Shown: positions 29,607 through 38,821 of the stretch, piece after piece
How the letters are laid out: each line of letters starts with the position of its first letter
How positions within the stretch are numbered: position 1 is the first letter of the stretch
Assembly: GCA_030697365.1 (NCBI GenBank)
Contig: JAUYQH010000061.1
Coordinates: 51,687 to 115,686 of the forward strand
Reading direction: 5' to 3'
DNA length: 64,000 bases
From: Novosphingobium sp.
Lineage (GTDB): Bacteria; Pseudomonadota; Alphaproteobacteria; Sphingomonadales; Sphingomonadaceae
Notes under the pieces: model-generated
Database searches by the model: none
What the model was told of the DNA's origin: nothing
The model's input: only the letters and a program-made list of their open reading frames with translations
Translations under genes and position numbers: made by a program

Positions 29607-30560
29607 CTAACTCCGTCGGACGACGCAACGGAAACCCACATGGCTCGTCGAGGTGTCCACCGGTTGGGCTAGCCGCGCAGCTGGACGATAGCGCTGACAA
29701 TAATTGGGGGCGCACAAATGCGATCCCCCCTTCAGGATCTTTCGGCCGATTTTGAAGTCCAGCATGGCGGCGTCATAGCTTCCCGCTTCAGAACCGCCGC
29801 GGGGGTTCACCGGGACACAGCAATTACGGCTGGGCGGCTTACGGTCGCCGTACCAGTCAGCAGTCCACTCCCAGACGTTCCCGATCATGTCGTGCAGCGC
29901 GAATCCGTTCGCGGGAAAGCTCCCCACCGCAGACGTGCTCTGCTGATCTAGAGGAGCGGTGTTTCGCCACGGGAACTCCCCTTGCCAATAATTGGCCAAC
30001 CGGCGCCCATCGGGTTCGAATGCGGAACCCCAGGCATAATCGGCCCCCTCTAGCCCGCCGCGCGCAGCGACCTCCCATTCGCTTTCACTCGGGAGTGCCT
30101 TGCCTGCCCAGCGTGCAAAGGCCTCCGCATCCTCCAAGCTGATATGGACGACGGGGTGTCGTTCAAGCCCTTCGATTGAGTCGGTCGGCCCTCTCGGATG
30201 GAGCCAGTCGGCCCCTGGAACCATGTGCCACCACGAGAAATCGGTGAGGGCGACCGGACCCCTAGGGGGCACAAATACCAGTGACGCAGCTTGCAGCATA
30301 TCCGGCAGGATTCCCGGATAGTCTGCAGCATTGGGCGGCTTTTCAGCCGTGGTGACGTAATTAGCCGACGTGATGAACTTGGCGAATTGCGCATTCGTAA
30401 CCGGCGTTTCGTCGATCCAGAAATCATCGAGCCTCACGCGGTGCGCGGGCCCCTCTTCGGGATAATGGCGATCCGACCCAAGCAAGAATTCGCCCCCCGG
30501 GATTAGGCGCATTCCATCGCATGAGTCTGGCCACCCCGCCCCGTCGAGTTCATCACCCAT
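29607..30560 (-). CDS. Formylglycine-generating enzyme (sulfatase-modifying factor)
   Basis: The start at 30560 (MGDELDGAGWPDSCDGM) is 14 bases after the sulfatase stop with an AAGG site; the longer ORF in the track reads into the sulfatase. The 317-residue protein has the full FGE-sulfatase domain: PGGEFLLGS, DDFWIDETPVTNAQF, PSESEWEVAARGG, GNVWEWTADWYG. The two catalytic Cys lie in HLCAPNYCQRYRPAAR with GFRC near the end. Aerobic FGE oxidises the Cys of the sulfatase CxxxR motif to formylglycine. Its adjacency to the arylsulfatase strongly implies that this is its client. Confidence 0.92.
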   Translation of the reverse strand: MGDELDGAGWPDSCDGMRLIPGGEFLLGSDRHYPEEGPAHRVRLDDFWIDETPVTNAQFAKFITSANYVTTAEKPPNAADYPGILPDMLQAASLVFVPPRGPVALTDFSWWHMVPGADWLHPRGPTDSIEGLERHPVVHISLEDAEAFARWAGKALPSESEWEVAARGGLEGADYAWGSAFEPDGRRLANYWQGEFPWRNTAPLDQQSTSAVGSFPANGFALHDMIGNVWEWTADWYGDRKPPSRNCCVPVNPRGGSEAGSYDAAMLDFKIGRKILKGGSHLCAPNYCQRYRPAARLAQPVDTSTSHVGFRCVVRRS

Positions 30561-30574
30561 AATCAGCGCCTTGT

Positions 30575-32995
30575 TCACTTCAGCGTGACCGTCACCTGCT
30601 TTAAAGTTCCCGAAAACTTGCTCTGCTCCACTGTATAATCTTCGCTTACTGGAGTAATGGTGTCTTCGCCGACATCTAGGCCTTCCGAATGCGACACCCA
30701 TGCCGACAGTGTATGATCTATTCGACCGGTCGCCACGATCTGACCGTCGATGCTAAGCGTAAGCGTTCCTCCGGCGCCAACTGCCTCGCCGTCGACCGCA
30801 AATTCCGCGACTACCTTGTGAGCGCCAGGAGACAAAGGTTGCGGTGACCTGATCACATATTGCCGCTGGCCGATGGCATTATAGTGGAATACCGGCCGCC
30901 CGTCCTTGATGTAAAGCGCATGCCCTCCGAACCGTCCCCCTTGAGCGATGAGGACGCCGTCCGAACCCGGGTCAGTCACCACGTCCGCCTCGATCGAAAA
31001 GGATCGTCCGATGAATCTAGGTGCCGCCCCTTCCGGAAGCCTGGTCAGTCCGGGCCGGAACTTAAAAACGGTACGGCTACCCGTCAGGGTCGGACGTCCT
31101 GTCGCGCCTTCGTTGATGTCGTGGATGGGAAGGATATTGTTCCTCGCGGCCTCCGCCCAGAAGAGCTGCTGCATTTGCTTTAGCTTAGCGGGATTGCTCT
31201 TAGAAAGATCACGAGACTGGGAGAAGTCGTTCCTGATGTTATAAAGCTCCCAAACTCGGTCATCGAGGTTAATCTTACGTCCGCGTGTCAATTCCCAGGG
31301 AGTCTTGGCCGGCCGCGTTCCGGCCCACCAACCGTCGTCGTAGATCGCTAGGTTCTGAAGCATCGAAAACACCTGAGTGCGTCGGTGGGACGGCTCGCCG
31401 GCATTGTCGAAGCTATATCCGAAGCTGATCCCGTCCAACGGCTTCTGGGGAATGCCATTCAAGATTGACGGTTCCCGCACGCCGGCCGCCTCGAGTATCG
31501 TCGGCACGACATCTGTCACATAGTGAAACTGGCTTCGTATCTCGCCGCGACCTTTGATCCGTGCCGGCCATGAGACTACCATGCCGTTCCGAACTCCACC
31601 GAAATGGGAGGTCTGCTTGTAATATTGGAAGGGGGTGCTCCCTGCCCAAGCGAAGGGGGCGGCATAATGGTTGTATAGAGTGGGTCCGCCGATTTCGCTT
31701 CCCCGGCTCTTCATATATTCGAAGCTGTCATCGAACCTGTTGATGAAAGACTGCTCGTACAACAGCCCCTCCGGGCCACCCTCAGCGCTGCTGCCATTGT
31801 CGCCGTTTATGTAGATGAAGAGTGTGTTGTCGAACGTGCCGTCGGCGCGAAGGCGATCCAAAACTCGCCCCAGCTGGGAATCGAGGAACGCGATCTGTGC
31901 AGCGAACGCCTCGAAATGAAGCGCGTAAACCCGCCTGCGTTCGGGAGTGAGTGACGCCCAAGCGGGGAGGAACGCGGGTCGAGGGGTCAATACTACGTCC
32001 CTAGGAATTATTCCAAGCGTCTTCTGCCGCGCGAATGTCTCCTCGCGCATCTTGTCCCATCCCCCGTCGAATTTCCCGCGGAACTTCGTGAGCCATTCGG
32101 CGGGTGCGTGGTGCGGCGCATGCGCGGTCCCTGGCGTGAAGTACACGAAGAAGGGTCTGTCCGGAGCTATCTGCTTTTGCTCCCCTATCCAGTTGATCGC
32201 ACGGTCCGCGAGATCCCTGTCCAAGATATAGTTCGGATCGGACGGGCGCGTGATGTTCGTGGTATTCTCCACAAGTGCCGGCGCCCACTGGCTGGCATCA
32301 GCGCCAAGGAAGCCGTAGTAGTGCTGGAAGCCCATTCCGGTGGGCCAGTGATCAAATGGGCCGACCTGACTTTCTTCCCATTCGGGTATCAGATGCCATT
32401 TACCGAAAGCGGCAGTGGAATAACCGTTCTGCTTAAGAATTTCCGCGACGCTACCGGCCGATTTGGGGATCACGGTCGTGTAGCCATCATAGCCAGTCGC
32501 GAGATTGTTCGCATTGGCGACGTTGACGTTTGTCTGAAAGCGGCCTGTCAGCAGGGCCGCGCGCGTCGCCGAACACAGTGCGGCAGTGTTGAATTGGTTG
32601 TAGCGCAGTCCGCCCGCAGCCAACGCATCAAGATTCGGTGTAGGCACGGGGCCACCAAACGTGCTGGTGACCCCGAATCCGATGTCGTCCATCATGAGTA
32701 CAAAGACGTTGGGAGCGCCTTCCGGGGCGGATTTGATAGTTGCGCCGGGCCAGGTGGGGGGCGCTGATTCCGCGGCAGTTCGTCCCACGAAATCGACAGG
32801 TTCTCGTGGGATTTCGGGCAGCATCTGCTGGGCCCATCCGGAGACCGGCGCACTTGCAAGTCCTGCGACGAAGAGAAGGCTCGCCAGACGCGAGGCTTGG
32901 GCATGCAAACCGGCCGACAGTTTCACAAGCCCGCGCGCCTCACTTCTACTTTGAAGCCTCGCAGGTCTGATCCATCGGATTTGGGGCTCGCTCAT
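30575..32995 (-). CDS. Arylsulfatase (type I, formylglycine) with C-terminal lectin-like domain
   Basis: The 806-residue exported protein has a signal-like segment ending near SGWAQ. The catalytic domain has the metal Asp pair in LMMDDIGFGVTSTFGG and the modification motif CSATR within ALCSATRAALLTGR (CxAxR rather than the commoner CxPxR). It also has GKWHL and later HAPHHAP. The last 170 residues (ADVVTDPGSDGVLIAQGG, then KQVTVTLK at the end) look like a concanavalin-type beta-sandwich. It hydrolyses a sulfate ester in the periplasm or outside. It is 71 bases after the TonB receptor and 14 before the FGE, in one operon. Confidence 0.92.
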   Translation of the reverse strand: MSEPQIRWIRPARLQSRSEARGLVKLSAGLHAQASRLASLLFVAGLASAPVSGWAQQMLPEIPREPVDFVGRTAAESAPPTWPGATIKSAPEGAPNVFVLMMDDIGFGVTSTFGGPVPTPNLDALAAGGLRYNQFNTAALCSATRAALLTGRFQTNVNVANANNLATGYDGYTTVIPKSAGSVAEILKQNGYSTAAFGKWHLIPEWEESQVGPFDHWPTGMGFQHYYGFLGADASQWAPALVENTTNITRPSDPNYILDRDLADRAINWIGEQKQIAPDRPFFVYFTPGTAHAPHHAPAEWLTKFRGKFDGGWDKMREETFARQKTLGIIPRDVVLTPRPAFLPAWASLTPERRRVYALHFEAFAAQIAFLDSQLGRVLDRLRADGTFDNTLFIYINGDNGSSAEGGPEGLLYEQSFINRFDDSFEYMKSRGSEIGGPTLYNHYAAPFAWAGSTPFQYYKQTSHFGGVRNGMVVSWPARIKGRGEIRSQFHYVTDVVPTILEAAGVREPSILNGIPQKPLDGISFGYSFDNAGEPSHRRTQVFSMLQNLAIYDDGWWAGTRPAKTPWELTRGRKINLDDRVWELYNIRNDFSQSRDLSKSNPAKLKQMQQLFWAEAARNNILPIHDINEGATGRPTLTGSRTVFKFRPGLTRLPEGAAPRFIGRSFSIEADVVTDPGSDGVLIAQGGRFGGHALYIKDGRPVFHYNAIGQRQYVIRSPQPLSPGAHKVVAEFAVDGEAVGAGGTLTLSIDGQIVATGRIDHTLSAWVSHSEGLDVGEDTITPVSEDYTVEQSKFSGTLKQVTVTLK

Positions 32996-33066
32996 CAGAA
33001 TTTGTCTCCACCTAAAACGCAGATTGCACTGCCTGCGGGACGGCTACCTACCCCAGCCGCGCTCAA

Positions 33067-35562
33067 TCAATATCGCCAGGTAAGTTGGGCCTGCACCGTA
33101 CGCGGCAGGGCCGCATAACCCACTTGATCGGCGGGGACCCCTGCTGCCGTCGCCGTGCCAGAGCCGGTGAACGGAGCCTCGAACAAGCCTGTCACGTAGA
33201 ATTTGTTGGTGAGGTTTTTGCCGATCAATGCAAGCTCCCATCGTTCATCCACCGTTTGCAACCTTACTGACGCGTCGAAGGTGACATAACTTTCCTGCCG
33301 GGACAGCTGATTTCCGAACGGCGATGCGAGATAATCGTCGCTATAGCGCGCCTGACCCGAGATGCCGAACTTCAAGTTGGACGCGATTTCCGCATCATAA
33401 GCTATTCCGAGCGAGCCCACCAACTTGGGAGCGACCGAGGTTTCCACCCCGCTCAGGTCCTGCACGGTGCGGGTACCGACCCTTCGGCAGCCCTGAGCGA
33501 TGGTTTGGCCAGTATAGCAGGGGGCCGTGGGAAAGCTGATATATCGGGCGGAGTTGTAGTTCAGAGTGCCTTGGGCAGAAAATCCCCTCAGTCCCGACGG
33601 CGTATAATTGAATTCGGCTTCGATGCCTTTCACTCGTGCAGAGGCCGCATTAAAAGTGGTGAACGCAAAGGTTCCGGCATTGAAGAAGTCGACCTGTAGA
33701 TCGGAATATTTATAAGTGTATGCTCCAAAATTCAACAGCAGCTGGCGGCCGAAGAGGCGCGTCTTCACGCCGCCTTCGAAGCCCTCGACAGTCTCTGGGC
33801 CGAAGGCAAAGTCCGCTACGGTCACGAAGCGGCTAAGGATCGCCGAGTTCGAGAAACCACCGGACTTATATCCAGTCTTATAGGCTCCGTAGATTGTGAT
33901 GTTCGACGTAGGTTTATACGTCACGGTCGCCTCGGGCGAGAAATCGTCAAATTTCTGATTGGACGTTATCGTCAAGTTGGGAATGAAGATGCCGGGCGCC
34001 GCGCGAGCCGGATGAACGTACGGGTGCAGGAAATAACTGTCCTTAGTCTCGTCGGTATAGCGCCCGCCCACCGCAACTTCGATTTGAGAGCTAGGCGTCC
34101 AGATCAGCTGACCGAAAACCGCGAACGTTTCTCCGTCAGTCTGGGAGTCCTTGCTGTTGACGAGATAGCGCTGCGACGGCAGCGGCGCCGCACTATTCTC
34201 TAGGCCACCCGCCGCGTTGGTGGAGTTATAAACGCGCTCGGTGTCCTGGTAATAGGCACCGATCATCCCATTGATCTGGCCATCGAACGATGTCAGCGCA
34301 CGTAATTCACTCGAAATGGCATCGAAGCTCGAGCGTTCAGTGGCGATCGAAGCTGTGGACGCGATCGACGAAGTGAAGTCGCCGTCGAGCTGCCACGAAT
34401 TTTTATTGTGGTTGTAGTTCGTGACCGAGGTCAAGGTAACTTGACCAAGATCATAGTTTATTGTGCCCGTGGCGTTCCAAGAACGATATTGGTTGCCAAG
34501 ACTTCCGTCTTTGTTTGCGAAATCCTGGACCGACGCCAAGCTCACCGGATGTCTGTTGTGATATACCTTAAAGCGCTCACCACATCTGACCGTGGGATTC
34601 TGCTGGCTCGCTCCTGTGGGGCAGGCAAACAGTACGGTATTCCAGCCCGGATCATTCACATCGGCTTCGGATGCACTCGCCTTCAACGTCACGTCTAGGT
34701 CTTCAGTCGGGCTCCATTTCACGGTCGCCCGGCCCAGCAGCTCGTGCCCTCGCGGAACTTCGCGCTCGCCGGCAGGCATCGGATGTACGGTGGCGGCATT
34801 CCCCATTGCGACATCACGCGTTGTGTAAACTTGTGGACCGGCGAGGTTCTCGACATAACCACCGTACATTTTGGACCCACGAACCGCGATCCGCACGCCC
34901 AGCGTGTCAGTCAATGGGGTAGAAGCGACGAACTCGCCGATCACATTCTCTGCATTGAATTCATAAGCCGTCCGAGCTCGCAATTCGAGTTTATTACCCG
35001 GATCGGCGGTGGTGATGGAGATGACGCCCGCTGTCGCGTTCTTGCCAAAGAACAAAGCCTGGGGTCCCTTGAGGACTTCAATCCTGCCAAGGTCAAACAG
35101 ACCCTCGTTGATGATCCTGCCCTGCCCGTAATAGACGCTGTCGACGACTACCGCGACCGACTGCTCGATTCCGATCGAGCTCGAGTTCGAGCCCAGGCCG
35201 CGGATTGTCAGCTGCGCCCCCGAACCGGTCGCGGCTCGACCAATAGTAAACTGCGGCGTGATCGCAGCGACCTTTTCGAGGCTACTAAGATCCTGCTTCT
35301 GAATTGTCTCAGCACCATAGGCGGTAATCGAAACGGGAATGTCTTGTGTCGTCTCGAGACGCTTGCGGGCAGTGACGATGATATCCCCCGACCCATCCGC
35401 CTCCGACTCGGCCATTGAAGCGGTCGCAAGATTCGGTTTGGGATCGTCGGCTGTTTGCGCAAGAGCCGAGCTTGCGCTTAGCAGGCCGGCTGTGGTTGCG
35501 AGCAATGCCCGCATGACGACTTTAATAGATCCGTGCGGTCTTTGGCGCATGTCAGTGCCCAT
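33067..35562 (-). CDS. TonB-dependent outer-membrane receptor
   Basis: The 831-residue receptor has a signal peptide (ends near SSALAQ). A plug domain begins DIIVTARKRLETTQDIP and contains LTIRGLGSNSSS, VYYGQGRIINEGLFD and RIEVLKGPQALFFGKNATAG. A beta-barrel ends with a TWRY aromatic terminus. Such receptors in sphingomonads import large or hydrophobic catabolic substrates. It is first in an operon with the sulfatase, FGE and GST. One of the five AACAA-N4-TTGTT sites lies 43 bases upstream of its ATG. Confidence 0.93.
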   Translation of the reverse strand: MGTDMRQRPHGSIKVVMRALLATTAGLLSASSALAQTADDPKPNLATASMAESEADGSGDIIVTARKRLETTQDIPVSITAYGAETIQKQDLSSLEKVAAITPQFTIGRAATGSGAQLTIRGLGSNSSSIGIEQSVAVVVDSVYYGQGRIINEGLFDLGRIEVLKGPQALFFGKNATAGVISITTADPGNKLELRARTAYEFNAENVIGEFVASTPLTDTLGVRIAVRGSKMYGGYVENLAGPQVYTTRDVAMGNAATVHPMPAGEREVPRGHELLGRATVKWSPTEDLDVTLKASASEADVNDPGWNTVLFACPTGASQQNPTVRCGERFKVYHNRHPVSLASVQDFANKDGSLGNQYRSWNATGTINYDLGQVTLTSVTNYNHNKNSWQLDGDFTSSIASTASIATERSSFDAISSELRALTSFDGQINGMIGAYYQDTERVYNSTNAAGGLENSAAPLPSQRYLVNSKDSQTDGETFAVFGQLIWTPSSQIEVAVGGRYTDETKDSYFLHPYVHPARAAPGIFIPNLTITSNQKFDDFSPEATVTYKPTSNITIYGAYKTGYKSGGFSNSAILSRFVTVADFAFGPETVEGFEGGVKTRLFGRQLLLNFGAYTYKYSDLQVDFFNAGTFAFTTFNAASARVKGIEAEFNYTPSGLRGFSAQGTLNYNSARYISFPTAPCYTGQTIAQGCRRVGTRTVQDLSGVETSVAPKLVGSLGIAYDAEIASNLKFGISGQARYSDDYLASPFGNQLSRQESYVTFDASVRLQTVDERWELALIGKNLTNKFYVTGLFEAPFTGSGTATAAGVPADQVGYAALPRTVQAQLTWRY

Positions 35563-35605
35563 TTTGAAATCCTCCCACTCCGAACTGCCAGCATCTCAGC
35601 CAGCT

Positions 35606-35619
35606 AACAAATATTTGTT
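35606..35619. promoter_or_regulatory. Operator-like palindrome (site a) before the TonB receptor
   Basis: AACAAATATTTGTT is a perfect 14-bp palindrome of the AACAA-N4-TTGTT type, followed by TTTA. It lies 43 bases upstream of the receptor gene ATG. It shares its flanks (AACAA...TTGTTTTA) with four other sites in this island, so it is probably bound by the same regulator. Confidence 0.7.
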
Positions 35620-35700
35620 TTACCAATGATTATTCTACGTCGCGCTTTTTCGGCGCCCGACATGTCGGGTCTGTCGCAGTCCGATGTCATCGACACCGGC

Positions 35701-36450
35701 TCAAAGCGCGGTCATGCCGCCATCGATGATATGCTCTGCCCCGGAAATGAACGAGGATTCGTCGGAGGCGAGAAAGATCGCCAGCTGTGACACTTCCGAC
35801 GGATCGGCGAGACGGCGAAGCGGGATCATGTCCAATGCGCCTCCACCCTCTTCATCGGTGGCAGCGGCCATCATCGGCGTTCGAATGTAGCCCGGGTGGA
35901 TTGAGTTAACCCGGATGTTCTGAGCGCCGTATTCGACTGCTACCTGTTTGGTCATACCTCGTACGGCGAACTTGCTTGCTACATATGCGAGACTGGGTGC
36001 GCCGTAGATCGCAACAATTCCCGCGACGGACGAGATGTTGACGATCGACCCTCCACCCTCGCGAATCATCGACGGAAGTACGGCTTGCATACCGAGAAAG
36101 ACAGCCAGCTGATTGACCGCGCAGACCTGAAGGAAATCTTCGGCGGGGAGGTCGATCGTGGACGAGATAGGGCCGAGAATGCCGGCGTTATTTATCAAGA
36201 CATTGATTGCACCAAACTTTGCTTCGCCCTTTTTGACGACCGATTTCCATGCATCGGCATCAGCCACATCGTGCCTAACGAACAAGGCAGATTCTCCGAG
36301 CTCGTCCGCGAGCTTCTCGCCGGCTTCCTGGTTGATATCGGTCAGAATGACCTTGGCACCTTGCGCGACGAATTCTCGCGCATGTGCCGAACCCATACCC
36401 TGCGAAGCGCCCGTTATGATGGCGACTTTGCCGTTCAATCTGCCAGTCAT
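35701..36450 (-). CDS. Short-chain dehydrogenase/reductase
   Basis: The start at 36450 (MTGRLNGKVAIITG) follows a GGAGAG site and gives 249 residues. It has the classical SDR features: TGASQGMG cofactor loop, HDVAD, NNAG, catalytic Ser in NISS, and YVASK. The GMG/SAHAR start resembles hydroxysteroid-type and cyclohexanol-type dehydrogenases, but the substrate cannot be deduced. It is cytosolic and likely NAD(H)-linked, given Asp after the second strand (TDINQ). It has its own AACAA-N4-TTGTT site 88 bases upstream. Confidence 0.88.
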   Translation of the reverse strand: MTGRLNGKVAIITGASQGMGSAHAREFVAQGAKVILTDINQEAGEKLADELGESALFVRHDVADADAWKSVVKKGEAKFGAINVLINNAGILGPISSTIDLPAEDFLQVCAVNQLAVFLGMQAVLPSMIREGGGSIVNISSVAGIVAIYGAPSLAYVASKFAVRGMTKQVAVEYGAQNIRVNSIHPGYIRTPMMAAATDEEGGGALDMIPLRRLADPSEVSQLAIFLASDESSFISGAEHIIDGGMTAL

Positions 36451-36538
36451 CTCTCTCTCCGTGGTCAAGCTCACCGCTCGCGCGAGACGGGCGATCCACC
36501 CAATTTGTAGCAAGAACCTACACTCAAACCGAATGACA

Positions 36539-36552
36539 AACAAGCGTTTGTT
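36539..36552. promoter_or_regulatory. Operator-like palindrome (site b) before the SDR gene
   Basis: AACAAGCGTTTGTT lies 88 bases upstream of the SDR start, with an adjoining CTAAAA on the minus strand as a possible -10. It matches the island-wide motif with one asymmetric base. The IS1634-type element inserted just 46 bases further upstream, so it may have displaced upstream promoter parts. Confidence 0.65.
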
Positions 36553-36598
36553 TTAGTGGGGGCCGCAACGGCTTTTACAAAATTTATGCCCTCTTAGA

Positions 36599-38537
36599 CG
36601 GAACTTTGATTTCTAATTCTGACAGATGGTTGTTTTCGCTGACATTTCCGATCAGCGAAGGGGTATTTACTGGGTACGTTCGGGGTTGATGCCGAGGAGC
36701 GAGAAGGCTTGATCCTGGGTGGGTGTGGCCTTTGTGTAGAGGGTGAAGTGATACTTGTCGTTGAGGGGCGTGGTGGCGGTCAGTCGGCAGTAGGTTGCCA
36801 GATGAGCCATGAGGCCGCGGAAGCTGTGGACGGGGAGACCGGCTTCGGTTTTGTGGGTCGCTTCCTTGTGCCTGGCGGCGGGGGAGCGCTGCGCCTTGGT
36901 GACGGCGTCCTGGCGCAGGGCCTCGGCGGCCTCGGGGTCGGTTTCGCGGTAGAGCATGGGGGCGAGCTTTTCGAGCATGTGGTGCTCGACGTAGTAAGCC
37001 AGCATGCAGAGCAGGACGTGGGCCTTCACCCTGGCAGCGGCCCAATGGAACACGGGCCGCACCTCGAGATCGCCGGTCTTGATGGTCCGGAACGCGCGCT
37101 CGACTTTTGAGAGCGATTTATAGGCCAGCACGGCCTGGGCGTCGCCGAGGACCTGCTCGGGAAGGTTGGTGCGCACGGCGTAGAGACCGTCCAGAGCCGC
37201 CTCGGCGGCGATGGCCTCGGTCTTTCTGGTGAAGGTGAAGCTGCGCTCGCCGATGGCCAGATCGAAGTGCTTGGCCATCTTGTGCTTGTTGAGGACGGCG
37301 CCGACCGCGAGGCCGATGGCGTCCTTGCCATGGAGCGGCAAGCGGAGCCGGTCGACCCTGGCCTTGATAGCGGCGAGATCGTGCTCGGTTGCCGCGAGCA
37401 GGTCCTGGCGTTTCCGGGCGCGCTCGCGGGCCAGATCGGGGTTGCGGCAGACGATCAGCCGCTCGCCGGGGAACTCGGGTGCGGTGATCGAGGCCATGTT
37501 GCGCTGATCGAACAGCGAGAGCTGGAGGGCGCCGCCCTCGACCAGACCCCGGATGGCGGGGGCGCGCAGCGCGGTGATCCAGTCGAGATCGGCGGGCCTG
37601 ACCTCCTCCTCGAGGCGGGCCTGGGTGATCATGCCGCGGTCGCCGACCAGGACCACGCGGGTCAGCCCGAAGCGGTGTTTGAGCTTGGCGATCTGCGCGG
37701 TGAGGGTGGCGGGGTCGCTGGTGTTGCCTTCGAACACCTCCACCGCCACCGGGCAGCCGTCGGCGGCGCAGAGCAGGCCATAGACGATCTGCAGCTTGCC
37801 CTTCTTGCCGTCCCGGCTGTAGCCGCGCTGGCCCAACGGGCAGCAGCGTCCTTCGAGGTAGCTGGAGGAGACGTCGTAGAGCACCAGCACGCCGTCCCTG
37901 AGGTGACGCCTGGCCAGGGTCTTCTCGATCGCGCCTTGCCGCTCGAGCAGCCAGTCGAGGGCCTTGTAGAGCTCCTCGCGCTCGACCACGCCCAATCCCA
38001 GCAACGGGCCGATCGAGGAGGTCTCGGTGTCCGGGTTGATCGCCCGGGCCGTGGCCAGCTTGGACTGCGGCGCGGCGAAGCGGCTGAGGATCATGGCGAT
38101 GACCAGGTCCCGGCAGCGATGGCCGGCAGACCCCAGAACCTTGTCGAGCCCGATCGCGCGCAAGGTCCCCAGCGCGGCGGCGACATGGCCGTGGGGCAGG
38201 CTGCGCACGATGGTGACCGGATCGACCCCGGGGGCGATGGCCCTGCCGCCCTTCAGGAGGGTGCGCAGGCCCTCGACGAGGTCGCCGGGCCAGTCGGAGA
38301 GGTTGGCGATGGTGCGCTTCTTGACCTTGCCGCCTTCGCGGTAGCTCTCGCGCAGGAGGATGGCCGGGGGCGAGTTGCGGTTTGGGACGGCCTCGATATA
38401 CATGGCCGACAATATACACGATATTATATGATGATCAAGCCAAATACTTCATATTACATGGCTACATATTGGTTGACAAAGTCACCCCTTCTCCTGTAAA
38501 CTCAACGACTTCACCTGAATCCAAGGCCAAAGTTCCG
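36599..38537. mobile_element. IS1634-type insertion sequence with 6-bp target duplication
   Basis: The ends CGGAACTTTG (36599-36608) and CAAAGTTCCG (38528-38537) are inverted copies that continue imperfectly inward. The 6-mer CTTAGA is present directly outside both (36593-36598 and 38538-38543), the expected target duplication. The 1939-bp element contains one transposase gene. Removing it restores the continuous sequence ...GCCCTCTTAGAAACC.... The visible duplication implies a fairly recent insertion between the SDR gene and the CoA operon. Confidence 0.8.
36667..38403 (-). CDS. IS1634-family (IS4 superfamily) transposase
   Basis: The ATG at 38403 (MYIEAVPNRNSPPAILLRES) is the family-typical start; the track starts 3 codons earlier at TTG. 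The 578-residue protein has DDE catalytic features: Asp in VLYDVSSSYLEG, Asp in VLVGDRGMIT, and Glu in KVERAFRTIKTGDLEV. The C-terminal helical part includes VLLCMLAYYVEHHM. It is intact and lies on the minus strand in its own element. Confidence 0.9.
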   Translation of the reverse strand: MYIEAVPNRNSPPAILLRESYREGGKVKKRTIANLSDWPGDLVEGLRTLLKGGRAIAPGVDPVTIVRSLPHGHVAAALGTLRAIGLDKVLGSAGHRCRDLVIAMILSRFAAPQSKLATARAINPDTETSSIGPLLGLGVVEREELYKALDWLLERQGAIEKTLARRHLRDGVLVLYDVSSSYLEGRCCPLGQRGYSRDGKKGKLQIVYGLLCAADGCPVAVEVFEGNTSDPATLTAQIAKLKHRFGLTRVVLVGDRGMITQARLEEEVRPADLDWITALRAPAIRGLVEGGALQLSLFDQRNMASITAPEFPGERLIVCRNPDLARERARKRQDLLAATEHDLAAIKARVDRLRLPLHGKDAIGLAVGAVLNKHKMAKHFDLAIGERSFTFTRKTEAIAAEAALDGLYAVRTNLPEQVLGDAQAVLAYKSLSKVERAFRTIKTGDLEVRPVFHWAAARVKAHVLLCMLAYYVEHHMLEKLAPMLYRETDPEAAEALRQDAVTKAQRSPAARHKEATHKTEAGLPVHSFRGLMAHLATYCRLTATTPLNDKYHFTLYTKATPTQDQAFSLLGINPERTQ

Positions 38538-38543
38538 CTTAGA

Positions 38544-38821
38544 AACCTGTGCAGGAAAGGTTCTGGACGGCAGTTTTCATCGCGTTCTAGGCGGTCCGGA
38601 ACGAGCCGGGGCGGGCCTTTTTTGCTGGGACCTCCAAAGACTTGGCCCTGCAGCGGGGGGCACTCTCGTCCTGCCCGCTGGACGATATGGGGTGTTCGTT
38701 TGAGATTATGCGCATGGCGGTGAGCTGGATCTGGGGCATAGCAACCTCTCGACCAAGGTCTGTTATGAGTCTTTGCCGAAATTGAGCGATTCGGCTTTGC
38801 GTGGTAGAACGTGAGGATCGC
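38544..38821. other. Non-coding stretch downstream of the CoA operon
   Basis: About 280 bases between the IS1634 target duplication and the stop of the CoA transferase gene. The small ORFs here overlap the transferase end and show no family pattern. No clear terminator was identified. Confidence 0.4.

Noticed and set aside
37118-38419. 433-residue minus-strand ORF overlapping the IS1634 transposase
   Set aside because: Alternative frame of the transposase gene; composition almost entirely Arg/Pro/Gly/Ala.
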